39,273 bases of DNA from Methanoregula sp. (GTDB taxonomy: Archaea > Halobacteriota > Methanomicrobia > Methanomicrobiales > Methanospirillaceae), in the NCBI RefSeq assembly GCF_023227875.1, contig NZ_JALOCH010000018.1:1-39273 (forward strand), given 5' to 3'. This document shows, piece by piece, positions 1 through 7,844 of the stretch. The position numbers and the translations under genes were made by a program. The notes beneath the pieces are model-generated. The model saw only the letters and a program-made list of their open reading frames with translations, was not told where the DNA came from and did no database searches. How positions within the stretch are numbered: position 1 is the stretch's first letter; each line of letters opens with the position of its first letter.

Positions 1-900
1 CTCCTGGTATTGGGTGAACTGTCGATCATAGCTCACACTGATCAACGTTTTTCCATCAGGTTTTGGCGGGGCACTCGTTGCGTGGAATATGATATTTTCC
101 TGAAGGATCTCGTCATTAACGAACACGTCCTTCCGGGTTTCAAAGAGATGAAGCCAGTCAAGAGTGAGAGTATTGACTAACCATCGGCGTATTTTTGAAT
201 AGTAGAGTCCGGAGCAGAAGCTTCTCGGAGTGATGAATACCATTTCGCCGGTTTCATTCAGCAACATTCCGGAAAGAAGCATAAAGAATGCATAGATGTT
301 CGGCTGGCCGTAAACGTACTGTTGAAGTGCGAGGGCTTCCGGAGAAGATTTATTCAATTTGTAGTAGGGAGGATTTGAAATTACCAGATCGTATCTCGTT
401 TTCAGATCAAGGGAATAGACAGTCCAGCCATCGCGAGTTTCGACTTTTGCATGGTGCAGGATAAAATCATTCTCGAAAATCTGATAATCCACCGAACAAC
501 CCAGCTCATTCAGCGCGGTCTTGCAGGCTTCTAACGTTGACTGGAGAAACGGTAATACCGTCTTGTCATTCTCATATACATGGATTGTAATATCGAGATT
601 CCGGCGATTTTCCTGAATAAATCGATCACAAATTGCTGCAACCAATATTCCGGTTCCAGCGCCAGGATCTAAAATTCTTATTTTGTTGTTCTGCGGTGAG
701 AATAACCCCGCCATGAACGACGCGATTTTGGGAGGTGTGAAGATCTGGCCTTTGAGTTTTCTACCTGTAACGGGATTCACTTCACAATATAGTTTCGTCT
801 GGTTGTTGGCAAATTCAACAAGATTTTCAAAATTATTTTTTTCCGTTGAGTAGGGATATAGAGTCGGTTTATTCTGATTTTTTGAAATTATGGAGGTCAT
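1..900 (-). CDS. Eco57I-like adenine-specific DNA methyltransferase, 5' part (runs off window)
   Basis: The first 300 codons are present, read leftwards from the ATG at 900; the C-terminus lies outside the window. Residues 51-57 read GQIFTPP, the S-adenosylmethionine loop is DPGAGTG at 78-84, and the catalytic N6-adenine motif is NPPY at 176-179, followed by a FITPRSF stretch near 222. This order (FTPP, DPxxGxG, NPPY) is that of Eco57I-type gamma-class N6-adenine methyltransferases, often fused to or paired with an endonuclease. No restriction partner is visible here. The gene is AT-richer than its neighbours, which suggests horizontal acquisition. Family call is firm; whether it is a solitary methylase or part of a restriction or phage-defence system cannot be judged from the fragment. 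Confidence 0.85.
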   Translation of the reverse strand, partial: MTSIISKNQNKPTLYPYSTEKNNFENLVEFANNQTKLYCEVNPVTGRKLKGQIFTPPKIASFMAGLFSPQNNKIRILDPGAGTGILVAAICDRFIQENRRNLDITIHVYENDKTVLPFLQSTLEACKTALNELGCSVDYQIFENDFILHHAKVETRDGWTVYSLDLKTRYDLVISNPPYYKLNKSSPEALALQQYVYGQPNIYAFFMLLSGMLLNETGEMVFITPRSFCSGLYYSKIRRWLVNTLTLDWLHLFETRKDVFVNDEILQENIIFHATSAPPKPDGKTLISVSYDRQFTQYQE

Positions 901-1781
901 AGCCGATTCTCACAAATAATTACGGAGTTGGATATGATAGATTCTTGTTTGTGGCCTTATTCATTTTTTCCAATCTGCTTACAATGGCCCTCCCTTCAGC
1001 AAAGGTTAAGCCCCCCGTCTAATAGAGTACTATTCAGCCCAAAGGCCCAAGGGCGGGAGTGAGGAATGGTCAATTTCATCCAGAGTGCAAATGCCAGGAT
1101 TGTAGTATGATCCCTTGCAAAATCCATAGCAGCGTAAAGAACCAACCGGGTCCATCCCCCCATCCATCCTCTCTTCGGCATGTTTCAAAAATGCAGGGAA
1201 GATCCGATAAAACTGTCAGATCGTCCCGGTTCTCCGACGTGCGAGTGGTTCATCAGAAAGGTGAGGGGATACATTGTGCCCCCTCACCTCCGCGAGATTT
1301 TCAATCTCACGAACCATGAGGATGAGAAGAATTCAAAGAATTCTTCGACGTGCGAGTGGTATGTCAGAACCATGAGGATGAGAAGAATTCAAAGAATTCT
1401 TCGACGTGCGAGTGGTATGTCAGAACCATGAGGATGAGAAGAATTCAAAGAATTCTTCGACGTAAAACGCCGAACCCCGCCAGAACCCCCCTGGCGACCG
1501 CCGGGCCCCGGATCACAACCCCCCACAACCCAAACCTCATCTCCCTGCCCGATCCTCGATTAAAACAAGCTCTAAACAGGCCGGTTTTTCTCCTCGCAAA
1601 ACCCCCGGATACGCAAACCGGGCTAATAACGGGATTTTCCGTGAGACTCCCCGCAAAAACCCCCGAAACAGGCCGGTCGCTGAAATCCCGAAAGAGTGAA
1701 ACGGGGCTCGATACGGGCCCGGATGGGTCATTTTTACCGATCCGGGCAGGTGAGAGTACTGATAGTTGAAAAAAGAGGTTG
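901..1781. other. gene-free region, repeat-bearing
   Basis: No reading frame here looks coding. It holds the 56-bp tandem repeat (1311-1463). Just before it are two other short inverted repeats: GTGAGGGG with CCCCTCAC around 1261-1287, and GCGAGATT with AATCTCACG around 1291-1311. A looser C-rich stretch (1464-1730) contains AAACAGGCCGGT twice, near 1573 and 1668, and two copies of a CGCAAAA(A)CCCCCG block. Confidence 0.5.
1311..1463. repeat. 56-bp tandem repeat with internal hairpin, about 2.7 copies
   Basis: Units start at 1311, 1367 and 1423, each with GAACCATGAGGATGAG followed by a hairpin GAAGAATTC-AAA-GAATTCTTC and then CGACGTGCGAGTGGT. The third copy ends after CGACGT at about 1463. 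A diverged CGACGTGCGAGTGGT block also occurs at 1235-1249, about two periods upstream, so the array was probably longer. Copies are essentially identical, which implies recent expansion. There are no variable spacers, so this is not a CRISPR. Confidence 0.9.
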
Positions 1782-2420
1782 TTATCCTCCCTCGTCGGAA
1801 GAGGGGGCAGGTCCCACCGGGGATAGTCCCGGCAGACTCGCCCTGGCCGGTGCGGAATCCGGTATCAGGGCTGGTTCAGATGCCGGTACAGAATCCGTTC
1901 CGGAATCCGGTTCGGGATCCGGTACAGGTGTCGGTGAGGGATCCAATACCGGGGCCGGTACAGAATCTGGTACAGGTTCCGGTGCAGAATCCGGTAACCG
2001 GGCTGGTACGGAATCCGGCACCGGCACAGGTGCAGGAGCCGGAACCCTGACATCCTCGTTCAGGAGAGGCGTCCCGTCCGCCCGGATCTCGATGACCCGG
2101 TCGTCAAGGATCCGGAAGTACTGCCAGGTCCCCCACGGACTGAGGAGCCAGAGTTCGCGGGCGACAACGCCGTTCAGCGGCACCCTCCGGAGCCGGAGGA
2201 TGTCCAGCCGGTACTCCGCAGCGCAGTCTTCCGGGCTTGTGAGGTGCACCCGCGTCCTGCGGACCTGGACAAAGACCGTGAGGCCGGCACAGAAGAGGAT
2301 GAACCGGAACCGGGCTTCCCGAAGCAGGTTGCGGTCCAGGGCAGTCCCCCGCGCTGTGGCATTCGTTATCGCCTCCCGGATCGCTTCCCGGGGCTCCGGT
2401 CCGGGAGTCATGCCGGGCAC
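1782..2420 (-). CDS. hypothetical protein with proline-rich repetitive C-terminal tail
   Basis: A 212-residue protein. Residues 1-125 form a plausible compact domain with one hydrophobic segment (about 40-51) and a tryptophan-rich stretch LWLLSPWGTWQYF (90-102). From about 127 to the end the chain is a low-complexity tail of PVPDSVPA-like units, matched in the DNA by a GGTTCC/GGTACC-rich repeat at about 1850-2045. The start at 2420 overlaps the 3' end of the upstream gene by 13 bp, so the two are probably translated together. I do not recognise the family. The tail resembles a cell-wall or surface linker, but no signal peptide is evident. Confidence 0.55.
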   Translation of the reverse strand: MPGMTPGPEPREAIREAITNATARGTALDRNLLREARFRFILFCAGLTVFVQVRRTRVHLTSPEDCAAEYRLDILRLRRVPLNGVVARELWLLSPWGTWQYFRILDDRVIEIRADGTPLLNEDVRVPAPAPVPVPDSVPARLPDSAPEPVPDSVPAPVLDPSPTPVPDPEPDSGTDSVPASEPALIPDSAPARASLPGLSPVGPAPSSDEGG

Positions 2421-2680
2421 CCCCGGTGCCGGCCGGCTGCGGCGGGTTTACGGGTTGTGTCCCGGACATTGGGAAACGCGACCGCCACCGTTACCCGTGA
2501 CGCAAGCTCGCGGGGCACCGGCTTTGTCCTCACGGTCACGTTGAAGTGGTGCCAGTGCGTCCTCCGGATACTGATCCGGTGCACGGCATCGCCCCAGTCC
2601 CGGATCTGCCGGGCTACGGCCTGCGGGAGCAGGTGAAGCGGGATCCCGCTCACGGTTCGCGACCGGGATTTTTTCACCAT
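2408..2680 (-). CDS. small basic hypothetical protein, 90 residues
   Basis: Starts at the ATG at 2680, preceded by AAAGGGAGCGCT, a good ribosome site. The product begins MVKKSRSRTVSGIPLHLLPQ and is rich in Arg, Lys and His (RRTHWHHFNVTVRTK in the middle), so it could bind nucleic acid. A longer frame upstream lacks any such start signal and looks non-coding. It overlaps the proline-tail gene and follows the coiled-coil gene, forming a three-gene minus-strand cluster. The family is not recognised. Confidence 0.5.
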   Translation of the reverse strand: MVKKSRSRTVSGIPLHLLPQAVARQIRDWGDAVHRISIRRTHWHHFNVTVRTKPVPRELASRVTVAVAFPNVRDTTRKPAAAGRHRGCPA

Positions 2681-2822
2681 AGCGCTCCCTTTGCTTCGCG
2701 CCGGATCAGCCGTTTGTTGCACCGCCCGATCTTGCAGATGAGACGGTCCGGCAACCGGTCCGGAATGTCTGCAAGAAGGTTCAGGAAATTTCTCCATTTC
2801 GTTGGCAGGCCGTGATGGAGTT

Positions 2823-3506
2823 TCAGACATATCCCTCCGGGTTATCGGTCGTGGGCGTTTGTGCCGGGGCTGCCGGGTCCGTTGCGCCGAGCTTCTGTCC
2901 GGGCGCCCCGACCCGTTCCTGGAGCCCGGCAATCTGTTCCTGGAGCTCGGTGATCTGCTGCCGGAGGTCGGCGATGTCGAGGAAGAGTTTCTCTTCTGCC
3001 AGGTCCTGATGCCCGACGATCGAGCAGATGAGATCGCGGAACGCGGTCTCGTACGGGCGGAGGGTAACGCCCGACGTGGGATTGTCGAGTTCCTTATCCA
3101 CCCGTTTCCGTGTCTTTGCGGCATCTCCCCCGGTGGATCCCGGCGAAGAGTAATGGAGTTCCGTCTTCCGGAAGACCGATCTCTTCGCATGGGATTTTGC
3201 CCCCTCCTCCGGCACGTGCTTTTGTGCCCACCGGAGTTCGTCATCGTCCCGTCCGGCACATACTGCACCTGACGGTACATGGTCGCATTGCGATACTTCG
3301 CGGGACGGTCCGGAAAGGCCGGTGCTTCGAAGTTCGGCCTCCAGCCTCACTTCTCTTCGCAGAGGTTTTCCGGAAACCTCTTCGTTTCGAAGTCCGGCTG
3401 GTGACCTCGCTTCTCTTTGCCGGGGTTTTTTAAAACCCTCTCCGGTTCCCCGCTGCCGGGTCCAGTCGGATCCTGCGGTAGTAGTCTCTTGCTTTTTTTC
3501 GGTCAT
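2823..3506 (-). CDS. hypothetical protein with C-terminal coiled coil; start uncertain
   Basis: The C-terminal half is convincing: about residues 130-175 (RPYETAFRDLICSIVGHQ region) look folded, followed by leucine/glutamine heptads (LRQQITELQEQIAGLQER) predicting a coiled coil, then a Pro/Ala/Thr tail. The N-terminal 120 residues are charged, low in complexity and contain a roughly 20-residue duplicated segment encoded by the 60-bp hairpin repeat at 3326-3430. The only ATG is at 3506, with no clear ribosome site. A GTG further inside could be the real start, which would make the repeat part of the upstream region. Function unknown; the coiled coil suggests a structural or oligomeric role with the two downstream small proteins. 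Confidence 0.5.
   Translation of the reverse strand: MTEKKQETTTAGSDWTRQRGTGEGFKKPRQREARSPAGLRNEEVSGKPLRREVRLEAELRSTGLSGPSREVSQCDHVPSGAVCAGRDDDELRWAQKHVPEEGAKSHAKRSVFRKTELHYSSPGSTGGDAAKTRKRVDKELDNPTSGVTLRPYETAFRDLICSIVGHQDLAEEKLFLDIADLRQQITELQEQIAGLQERVGAPGQKLGATDPAAPAQTPTTDNPEGYV
3326..3430. repeat. imperfect 60-bp tandem repeat with hairpins
   Basis: TTCGAAGTTCGGC at 3326 and TTCGAAGTCCGGC at 3386 begin two diverged 60-bp units. Each ends in a different short hairpin: GAGGTTT-TCCGG-AAACCTC, and GGGTTTT-TT-AAAACCC. The arms differ in sequence but both still pair, so structure is conserved more than sequence. The repeat lies in the doubtful N-terminal part of the coiled-coil gene. Confidence 0.6.
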
Positions 3507-3677
3507 ATGGTTCAGGTTATTGGATTTTTTTCACAGGCGATACGGGAGGCATCCGCTCCGCTCGTTCGATCGTGCATTGGAACCGGCATCCGGCCCGTAT
3601 GGCACTGCATCCCGGGGACGGCAGGAAAAAACCGTCAGTTCGTGGAAGCACGCGCCATGCCGGCTGCCGGCAGGCGA

Positions 3678-3959
3678 TTATATTTGCGTAAGTACGCGGA
3701 GGCCAACTGCGGTCCCGGGAACTGCCGGGAAAATCCCACAACCGGTGACATCAGCGTTGCCACGGGTTACGAATCCAGATGAACCGGGAAGATGGCCCGG
3801 ATCGCCTTCCGGACCGGGAAGGCGGATTGTATATCCTATCATGGCACAGAGCAGTACAACCCAGATGACGAGCACGGACGCGGTCCGCTCAGCTTCATGG
3901 AGCGGCCGGCCGAGGCCCATGATCTTCAACGTCAGAGGATTGCAGATGTCCGCGAGCAT
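3678..3959 (-). CDS. possible small single-span membrane protein
   Basis: A 93-residue frame from the ATG at 3959. It has an amphipathic N-terminus, then one strong membrane segment (TASVLVIWVVLLCAMIGYTI, about 26-45), then a Gly/Pro-rich soluble tail. A TTG at 3989 would add ten residues. No ribosome site is clear, and no family is recognised. The rest of 3507-4154 shows nothing else coding. It may be a genuine one-TM protein or a chance frame. Confidence 0.35.
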   Translation of the reverse strand: MLADICNPLTLKIMGLGRPLHEAERTASVLVIWVVLLCAMIGYTIRLPGPEGDPGHLPGSSGFVTRGNADVTGCGIFPAVPGTAVGLRVLTQI

Positions 3960-4154
3960 TGTGATTATTCTAAGGAAGTAAAAATCCAATATATACTTGT
4001 TGGTATTATTTGTAAACGAAATAATTTCCGGCGGATAATTAAAGGCAATACGGGGCCGGATGGATATAACCCCGGGGTTCTGGGATCGAACCGCGGAGAG
4101 GAGGGAACCGGCATCCTGCGCAATCGTCCGGATCCGGTCTTCCCCGTCCCCACC

Positions 4155-4922
4155 TCACTGCAGTTCATCGATAACCTTCGCCGCAAGAGGGGTCAACCGG
4201 TAGCGGACATTCCTCCCCACCATTACTGATGTGATGAGCCGGGCTTCACAGAGCCGGCGCATATGCCACGACACCGTGGAACCGGTAGTTTCCAGCATCT
4301 CTGCAATATCATGCCGCGATGCATCGGGTAACGAGGACAGGAATGTACAAATCGTGAGGTTCCTGCGGTTCCGCAACCGGGCAATCGCATCCATTTCCGT
4401 ATCAGAAAATTTCCCTGCATTCTGGAAATAACAGATACTGTTATTCATTGAAAAGGCTACGACAAGCCTCTCACGGCAGAGGACTCCCAAGTGATAGTAC
4501 AATGTCCCGCGGTTTACCGGAAGACTCTGCATTATCCCGGCGAACCCGGACCCCGGGTTCGCTACGATATGGTGATAAATCCGCATCCGGCAATCGTTTT
4601 CAAACACTTCAGTTTTCCGGATTCTCCGGAAATTCAGGACCACAAACCCTGCACACGATATAAGGATCTCCACAGGTATGAGGCAGAACGGCAGGAATAC
4701 CGCAGTAAATACCAGGAGCATCGCTGCCGGCGGGACCTGCCATACGTCCACCGGGACCGGGAGTTTTGCTTCACCAGTCGGGGGATTGTCTGACCAGGGC
4801 AGGACTGAATGGGGATGTGTATATGCTGATGCAGGAACAACGAGAAGGACCAGGCAGGCAGCCACCAGGAAAAAAACCGGCACATATCCTATGGTGATCC
4901 TTTTTGAAAAATCCACGAACAT
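4155..4922 (-). CDS. membrane-anchored winged-helix transcriptional regulator
   Basis: A 255-residue protein with two N-terminal hydrophobic segments (about 10-33 and 66-95, separated by a proline-rich outer loop) and a cytoplasmic part with two winged-helix-like regions: one around MQSLPVNRGTLYYHLGVL and one, ArsR-like, around DIAEMLETTGSTVSWHMRRL. This architecture is common in Methanomicrobiales and Methanosarcinales, where ligands are mostly unknown. The ATG at 4922 is preferred over one at 4973, because the TATA box at 4951-4958 places transcription start near 4925, giving an almost leaderless mRNA. It is divergent from the exported-protein pair at 5084-7844, and a palindrome lies beside each promoter, so it probably controls both itself and that pair. 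Confidence 0.8.
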   Translation of the reverse strand: MFVDFSKRITIGYVPVFFLVAACLVLLVVPASAYTHPHSVLPWSDNPPTGEAKLPVPVDVWQVPPAAMLLVFTAVFLPFCLIPVEILISCAGFVVLNFRRIRKTEVFENDCRMRIYHHIVANPGSGFAGIMQSLPVNRGTLYYHLGVLCRERLVVAFSMNNSICYFQNAGKFSDTEMDAIARLRNRRNLTICTFLSSLPDASRHDIAEMLETTGSTVSWHMRRLCEARLITSVMVGRNVRYRLTPLAAKVIDELQ

Positions 4923-4948
4923 TACCTGAAAAGATGAACGGGCCGGTA

Positions 4949-4976
4949 TTTTATATAAGTTCTGTGAGAACACTCA
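4949..4976 (-). promoter_or_regulatory. promoter of the wHTH regulator with operator-like palindrome
   Basis: On the minus strand the TATA box is TTATATAA (4951-4958). Directly upstream is TTCTGTGAG (plus-strand 4960-4968), overlapping the palindrome TGAG-AACA-CTCA (4965-4976). The same arrangement occurs in mirror image at the divergent promoter. Confidence 0.6.
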
Positions 4977-5003
4977 ACCTGTCCATGCACTCCGTTTTAT
5001 CCG

Positions 5004-5034
5004 GTGAGATCTCTCACAGAAATCACTTATATGC
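5004..5034 (+). promoter_or_regulatory. promoter of the exported-protein operon with operator-like palindrome
   Basis: The TATA box is TTATATG (5027-5033). Upstream of it is GTGAGA-TC-TCTCAC (5004-5017), containing TGAG-ATCT-CTCA, followed by AGAA. TCTCACAGAA (5012-5021) is the exact reverse complement of TTCTGTGAGA (4960-4969) at the divergent promoter. Confidence 0.6.
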
Positions 5035-5083
5035 ACGCTTCCTACGCTCACTCGTAACAGGATAAAAAAGGACGTGTGAAACG

Positions 5084-6448
5084 ATGAAAATACCTACTAC
5101 GGCACGAGCTCCCCTCCTGCTCCTTTTAGGAGTAGTGTTGCTCTGTATCAGCCCGGTATCTGCAACATCCCCGGTTGTCATCGATCCCGTACCCGGGAAC
5201 CTGATGACCGGATCAATCATTGAGATCTCCGGATCTACGACTCTCCCTGTGGGGACAAACCTGCACTATGAGTTCTCACGCGAGGCAGCAGAAACCGGGA
5301 AGGTCAAGTATGGCGAATATTCCGGCGCGGGAGGAATAATCCCGGTTGAAAAGGGAGCTGTCGGCCAGGTCTGGAAAGTCCCGATCCTTACCGAAGGCTA
5401 CGCGCCGGCGGAATATACCTTCCGGATCGGAAAAGAGGGAAGCGATGATCGTGTTTCCGTGCAGGTGCGGCTGATTGCGGGGGACGGGACCCCTGTGCCA
5501 ACGCCCGTAGCGACGCAGAAGACCACGTGCGGGGAGTTTACCTCGCCGGTATATATCTCACCCGGCGGGACGTTAGCGGTCAAAACCACGCCGGACCTCA
5601 ACACCCGGTGCAATATTCTCGCAAAGGGGGCTTCCCTGACGATAAGCGTTACAACACAACCCGGTAACCGTGTCGGCATCTGGATCACCAATGGTTTTCC
5701 GGTAAACCGGCTTACCCGGTACCAGGCGATCTCAGCGGACGGATCGGGGAAGGCTGAATATACTCTCCCGAATACTACCGAATGGAGATCCGGCCAGTAT
5801 TTCATCTTTGTCGTGGATGGGGGAACAGCCGTAAAAGTCGTTCCTGATGAAAAGGAGCCATCCGCATACATTCCGGCCGATGAACTGGAAGCGAAACTGA
5901 AGGTCTATGAAAAGCAGAATCCTTACCAGAAATTCATGATCCTTCTTGAAGAACCCGTGATACAGATGAATGAAATTCCCGATGCGGTTTCCGGAACGCC
6001 AGTTGAGATCTCAGGGACAACGAACCTGAATGCCGGAACGCTTCTCGATACCGGGATTTTTCCTCCGGATATCGATCGTATGAACCAACCGGCGTCCACG
6101 GTTCCCGCCATCCCCGTTACCGACGGGACTGTCGGACGTGGTTCGTGGCATGCCGTAATCGACACTTCCGACCTTCCTCCCGGTGAATACATTGTGAAGG
6201 TCCGGACCGGTTCCACGGAGGCTGTCAGGATTATGGTTCTCTATGACGGTCTCTACGATCCTGGTAGTTCTCCGGCAGGAACACTTATCGCAAAGACCTA
6301 TAGTGTCGATCCGGAAACAAAGACCGTCATCACCGGTACTCCTGCCAGCGAAGCAGGATTTCCGGCAGATCCCGGGATACTGGTCGTGGTATCTGCGGCC
6401 GGGATTATCGTACTTGTCCTGGTTGTCAATACCCTCAGGAAAAAATGA
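5084..6448 (+). CDS. exported, C-terminally anchored surface protein (DUF3821-like)
   Basis: A 454-residue protein with a signal peptide (APLLLLLGVVLLCISPVSA, about 7-27), an extracellular part made of Ig-like beta-rich segments, and a C-terminal membrane anchor (about 428-450) ending in RKK. The opening PGNLMTGSIIEISGSTTLP and the later repeat PDAVSGTPVEISGTTNLNAG are two copies of one domain; the pattern resembles DUF3821/S-layer-like proteins of Methanomicrobiales. The ATG at 5084 follows a TATA box at about 5027-5033. The TolB-like gene starts eight bases after the stop, so both are probably one transcript. The likely role is in the cell envelope; the exact function is unknown. Confidence 0.8.
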   Translation: MKIPTTARAPLLLLLGVVLLCISPVSATSPVVIDPVPGNLMTGSIIEISGSTTLPVGTNLHYEFSREAAETGKVKYGEYSGAGGIIPVEKGAVGQVWKVPILTEGYAPAEYTFRIGKEGSDDRVSVQVRLIAGDGTPVPTPVATQKTTCGEFTSPVYISPGGTLAVKTTPDLNTRCNILAKGASLTISVTTQPGNRVGIWITNGFPVNRLTRYQAISADGSGKAEYTLPNTTEWRSGQYFIFVVDGGTAVKVVPDEKEPSAYIPADELEAKLKVYEKQNPYQKFMILLEEPVIQMNEIPDAVSGTPVEISGTTNLNAGTLLDTGIFPPDIDRMNQPASTVPAIPVTDGTVGRGSWHAVIDTSDLPPGEYIVKVRTGSTEAVRIMVLYDGLYDPGSSPAGTLIAKTYSVDPETKTVITGTPASEAGFPADPGILVVVSAAGIIVLVLVVNTLRKK

Positions 6449-6455
6449 GGAGACC

Positions 6456-7844
6456 ATGAAAGCGGGAATAGTTGTTTTTTTGATCCTTCTCTCCCTCATT
6501 TTGTGTACCGTTCCGTGTTCCGGGGCGGATTCGTTCGATGCCTACCTTGTGGCAAAGGGCGATTCCGAAAAGTACAATGCCATTGCCTGTGATGACGGGA
6601 ATGTGGCATGGGTCGAGTACGAGGCGGGGCCGGGTTCCGGGAATTATTCCCGGGCTGTCTACCGGTACAATATTTCGGGCGGAAGAAAGGAACTGGTGAT
6701 CCGTGACACGTCCTGGAAACGTGACCTTGCATTCTCCGGGGACCGGTATGTCTGGAGCGACGGCCGGGGCATCTTCCTGTACGATGAGGAACAGGAAAAA
6801 CTCACATTTTTATATTCTTCCGGCAGCGACCAGTACTCCCCGGCTATTGACGGGAATACGGTCCTCTGGGTGGAAACAAGCGAACGGGAATATTTCCTGG
6901 TGGTGTACGACGTGATTTCAGGAACACACCGCACCGTGGTATCATCAACCGGATCCCTGGGCGATCCGGCAATTTCCGGCAACAGGGTTGTGTACAGTGA
7001 AGCCGGGCTCACCCATGACCGGATCATGCTCCTGGACATCACCACGGGAGAAAAGACCGTGCTGTGCGACGAGCCGGGCTCCCGTGCGATGCCTGCAATC
7101 GACGGGGACCGTGTTGTCTGGATCGACGGGCGCAACGGGCCGTACCAGGTATTTCTCCATGACCTGAAGAGCGGGGAAGCGAGACCGGTAAGTCCCTCGG
7201 ATTCGTTCCAGATGTATCCTGATATTTCCGGTAACCTGGTTGTCTGGGAGGACTACCGGAATTCACCGGCAGGTTCGCGGGATTTCCGGGGGAACGGGGA
7301 TATCCGGCTGTATGACCGGAATACGAATATGACCAGAATCGTGGCGGAAGGTCCGTTTTCCCTGGAGTTCCCGAGAGTATCCGGGGAGTATGTCGTCTGG
7401 TCTGACGGTCGCAATGATGCGCATGATATCTTCTTATACCATTATTCAGGGAACCGCACACACACCATTTTGGGAATAGGGGATGGAACCGGCTATTCTG
7501 CCACACCTACTGTCGTCCCCACGCCGGACACCAGGGTCCGGTATTACAGCACCATTTCAGACAATGAAATTGAATGGTACTCGCTCGAACCTCCAGTGAG
7601 CGATAAGGAAATCTCTTTTGAACTTCGGTGGAATGATCCAGCTTCCTCGCTGTCGCTGACGCTTGTGAGCCCGGGTGGCTCGACCTGGCATTTTTCTGAT
7701 GCTGATGATTCCCGGACAGACCGGGCCGTCCGCATGACTATTTCCGGAGTCAGCGGGGAATATCTCGAACCGGGAAAGTGGACCGTGGCGGTAGCGGGAG
7801 ATTCGGTTAAAGATACGGTCCCTTATGACCTGTGCTGGTACTGA
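6456..7844 (+). CDS. secreted TolB-like beta-propeller protein
   Basis: A 462-residue protein with a signal peptide (IVVFLILLSLILCTVPCSGA) and about six propeller blades marked by repeated NxVVWxDxR / DRVVWIDGRNG and SGxxVVWEDYRN motifs with IFLYD- or VFLHD-type strands. These are typical of archaeal TolB-like or PKD-associated surface propellers. The last 90 residues form a separate beta domain (LTLVSPGGSTWHFSD, EPGKWTVAVAG) like a proprotein-convertase P or PPC domain. The start at 6456 has the ribosome site GAGGAG and lies eight bases after the previous stop; a longer upstream frame overlaps that gene and is not needed. It probably acts with the anchored surface protein as an extracellular binding or structural pair. 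Confidence 0.82.
   Translation: MKAGIVVFLILLSLILCTVPCSGADSFDAYLVAKGDSEKYNAIACDDGNVAWVEYEAGPGSGNYSRAVYRYNISGGRKELVIRDTSWKRDLAFSGDRYVWSDGRGIFLYDEEQEKLTFLYSSGSDQYSPAIDGNTVLWVETSEREYFLVVYDVISGTHRTVVSSTGSLGDPAISGNRVVYSEAGLTHDRIMLLDITTGEKTVLCDEPGSRAMPAIDGDRVVWIDGRNGPYQVFLHDLKSGEARPVSPSDSFQMYPDISGNLVVWEDYRNSPAGSRDFRGNGDIRLYDRNTNMTRIVAEGPFSLEFPRVSGEYVVWSDGRNDAHDIFLYHYSGNRTHTILGIGDGTGYSATPTVVPTPDTRVRYYSTISDNEIEWYSLEPPVSDKEISFELRWNDPASSLSLTLVSPGGSTWHFSDADDSRTDRAVRMTISGVSGEYLEPGKWTVAVAGDSVKDTVPYDLCWY

Noticed and set aside
1311..1463. CRISPR array
   Set aside because: Units are identical over the full 56 bp with no variable spacers; each has an internal hairpin, and there are no cas genes nearby (the Cas4-like nuclease is 36 kb away and alone).
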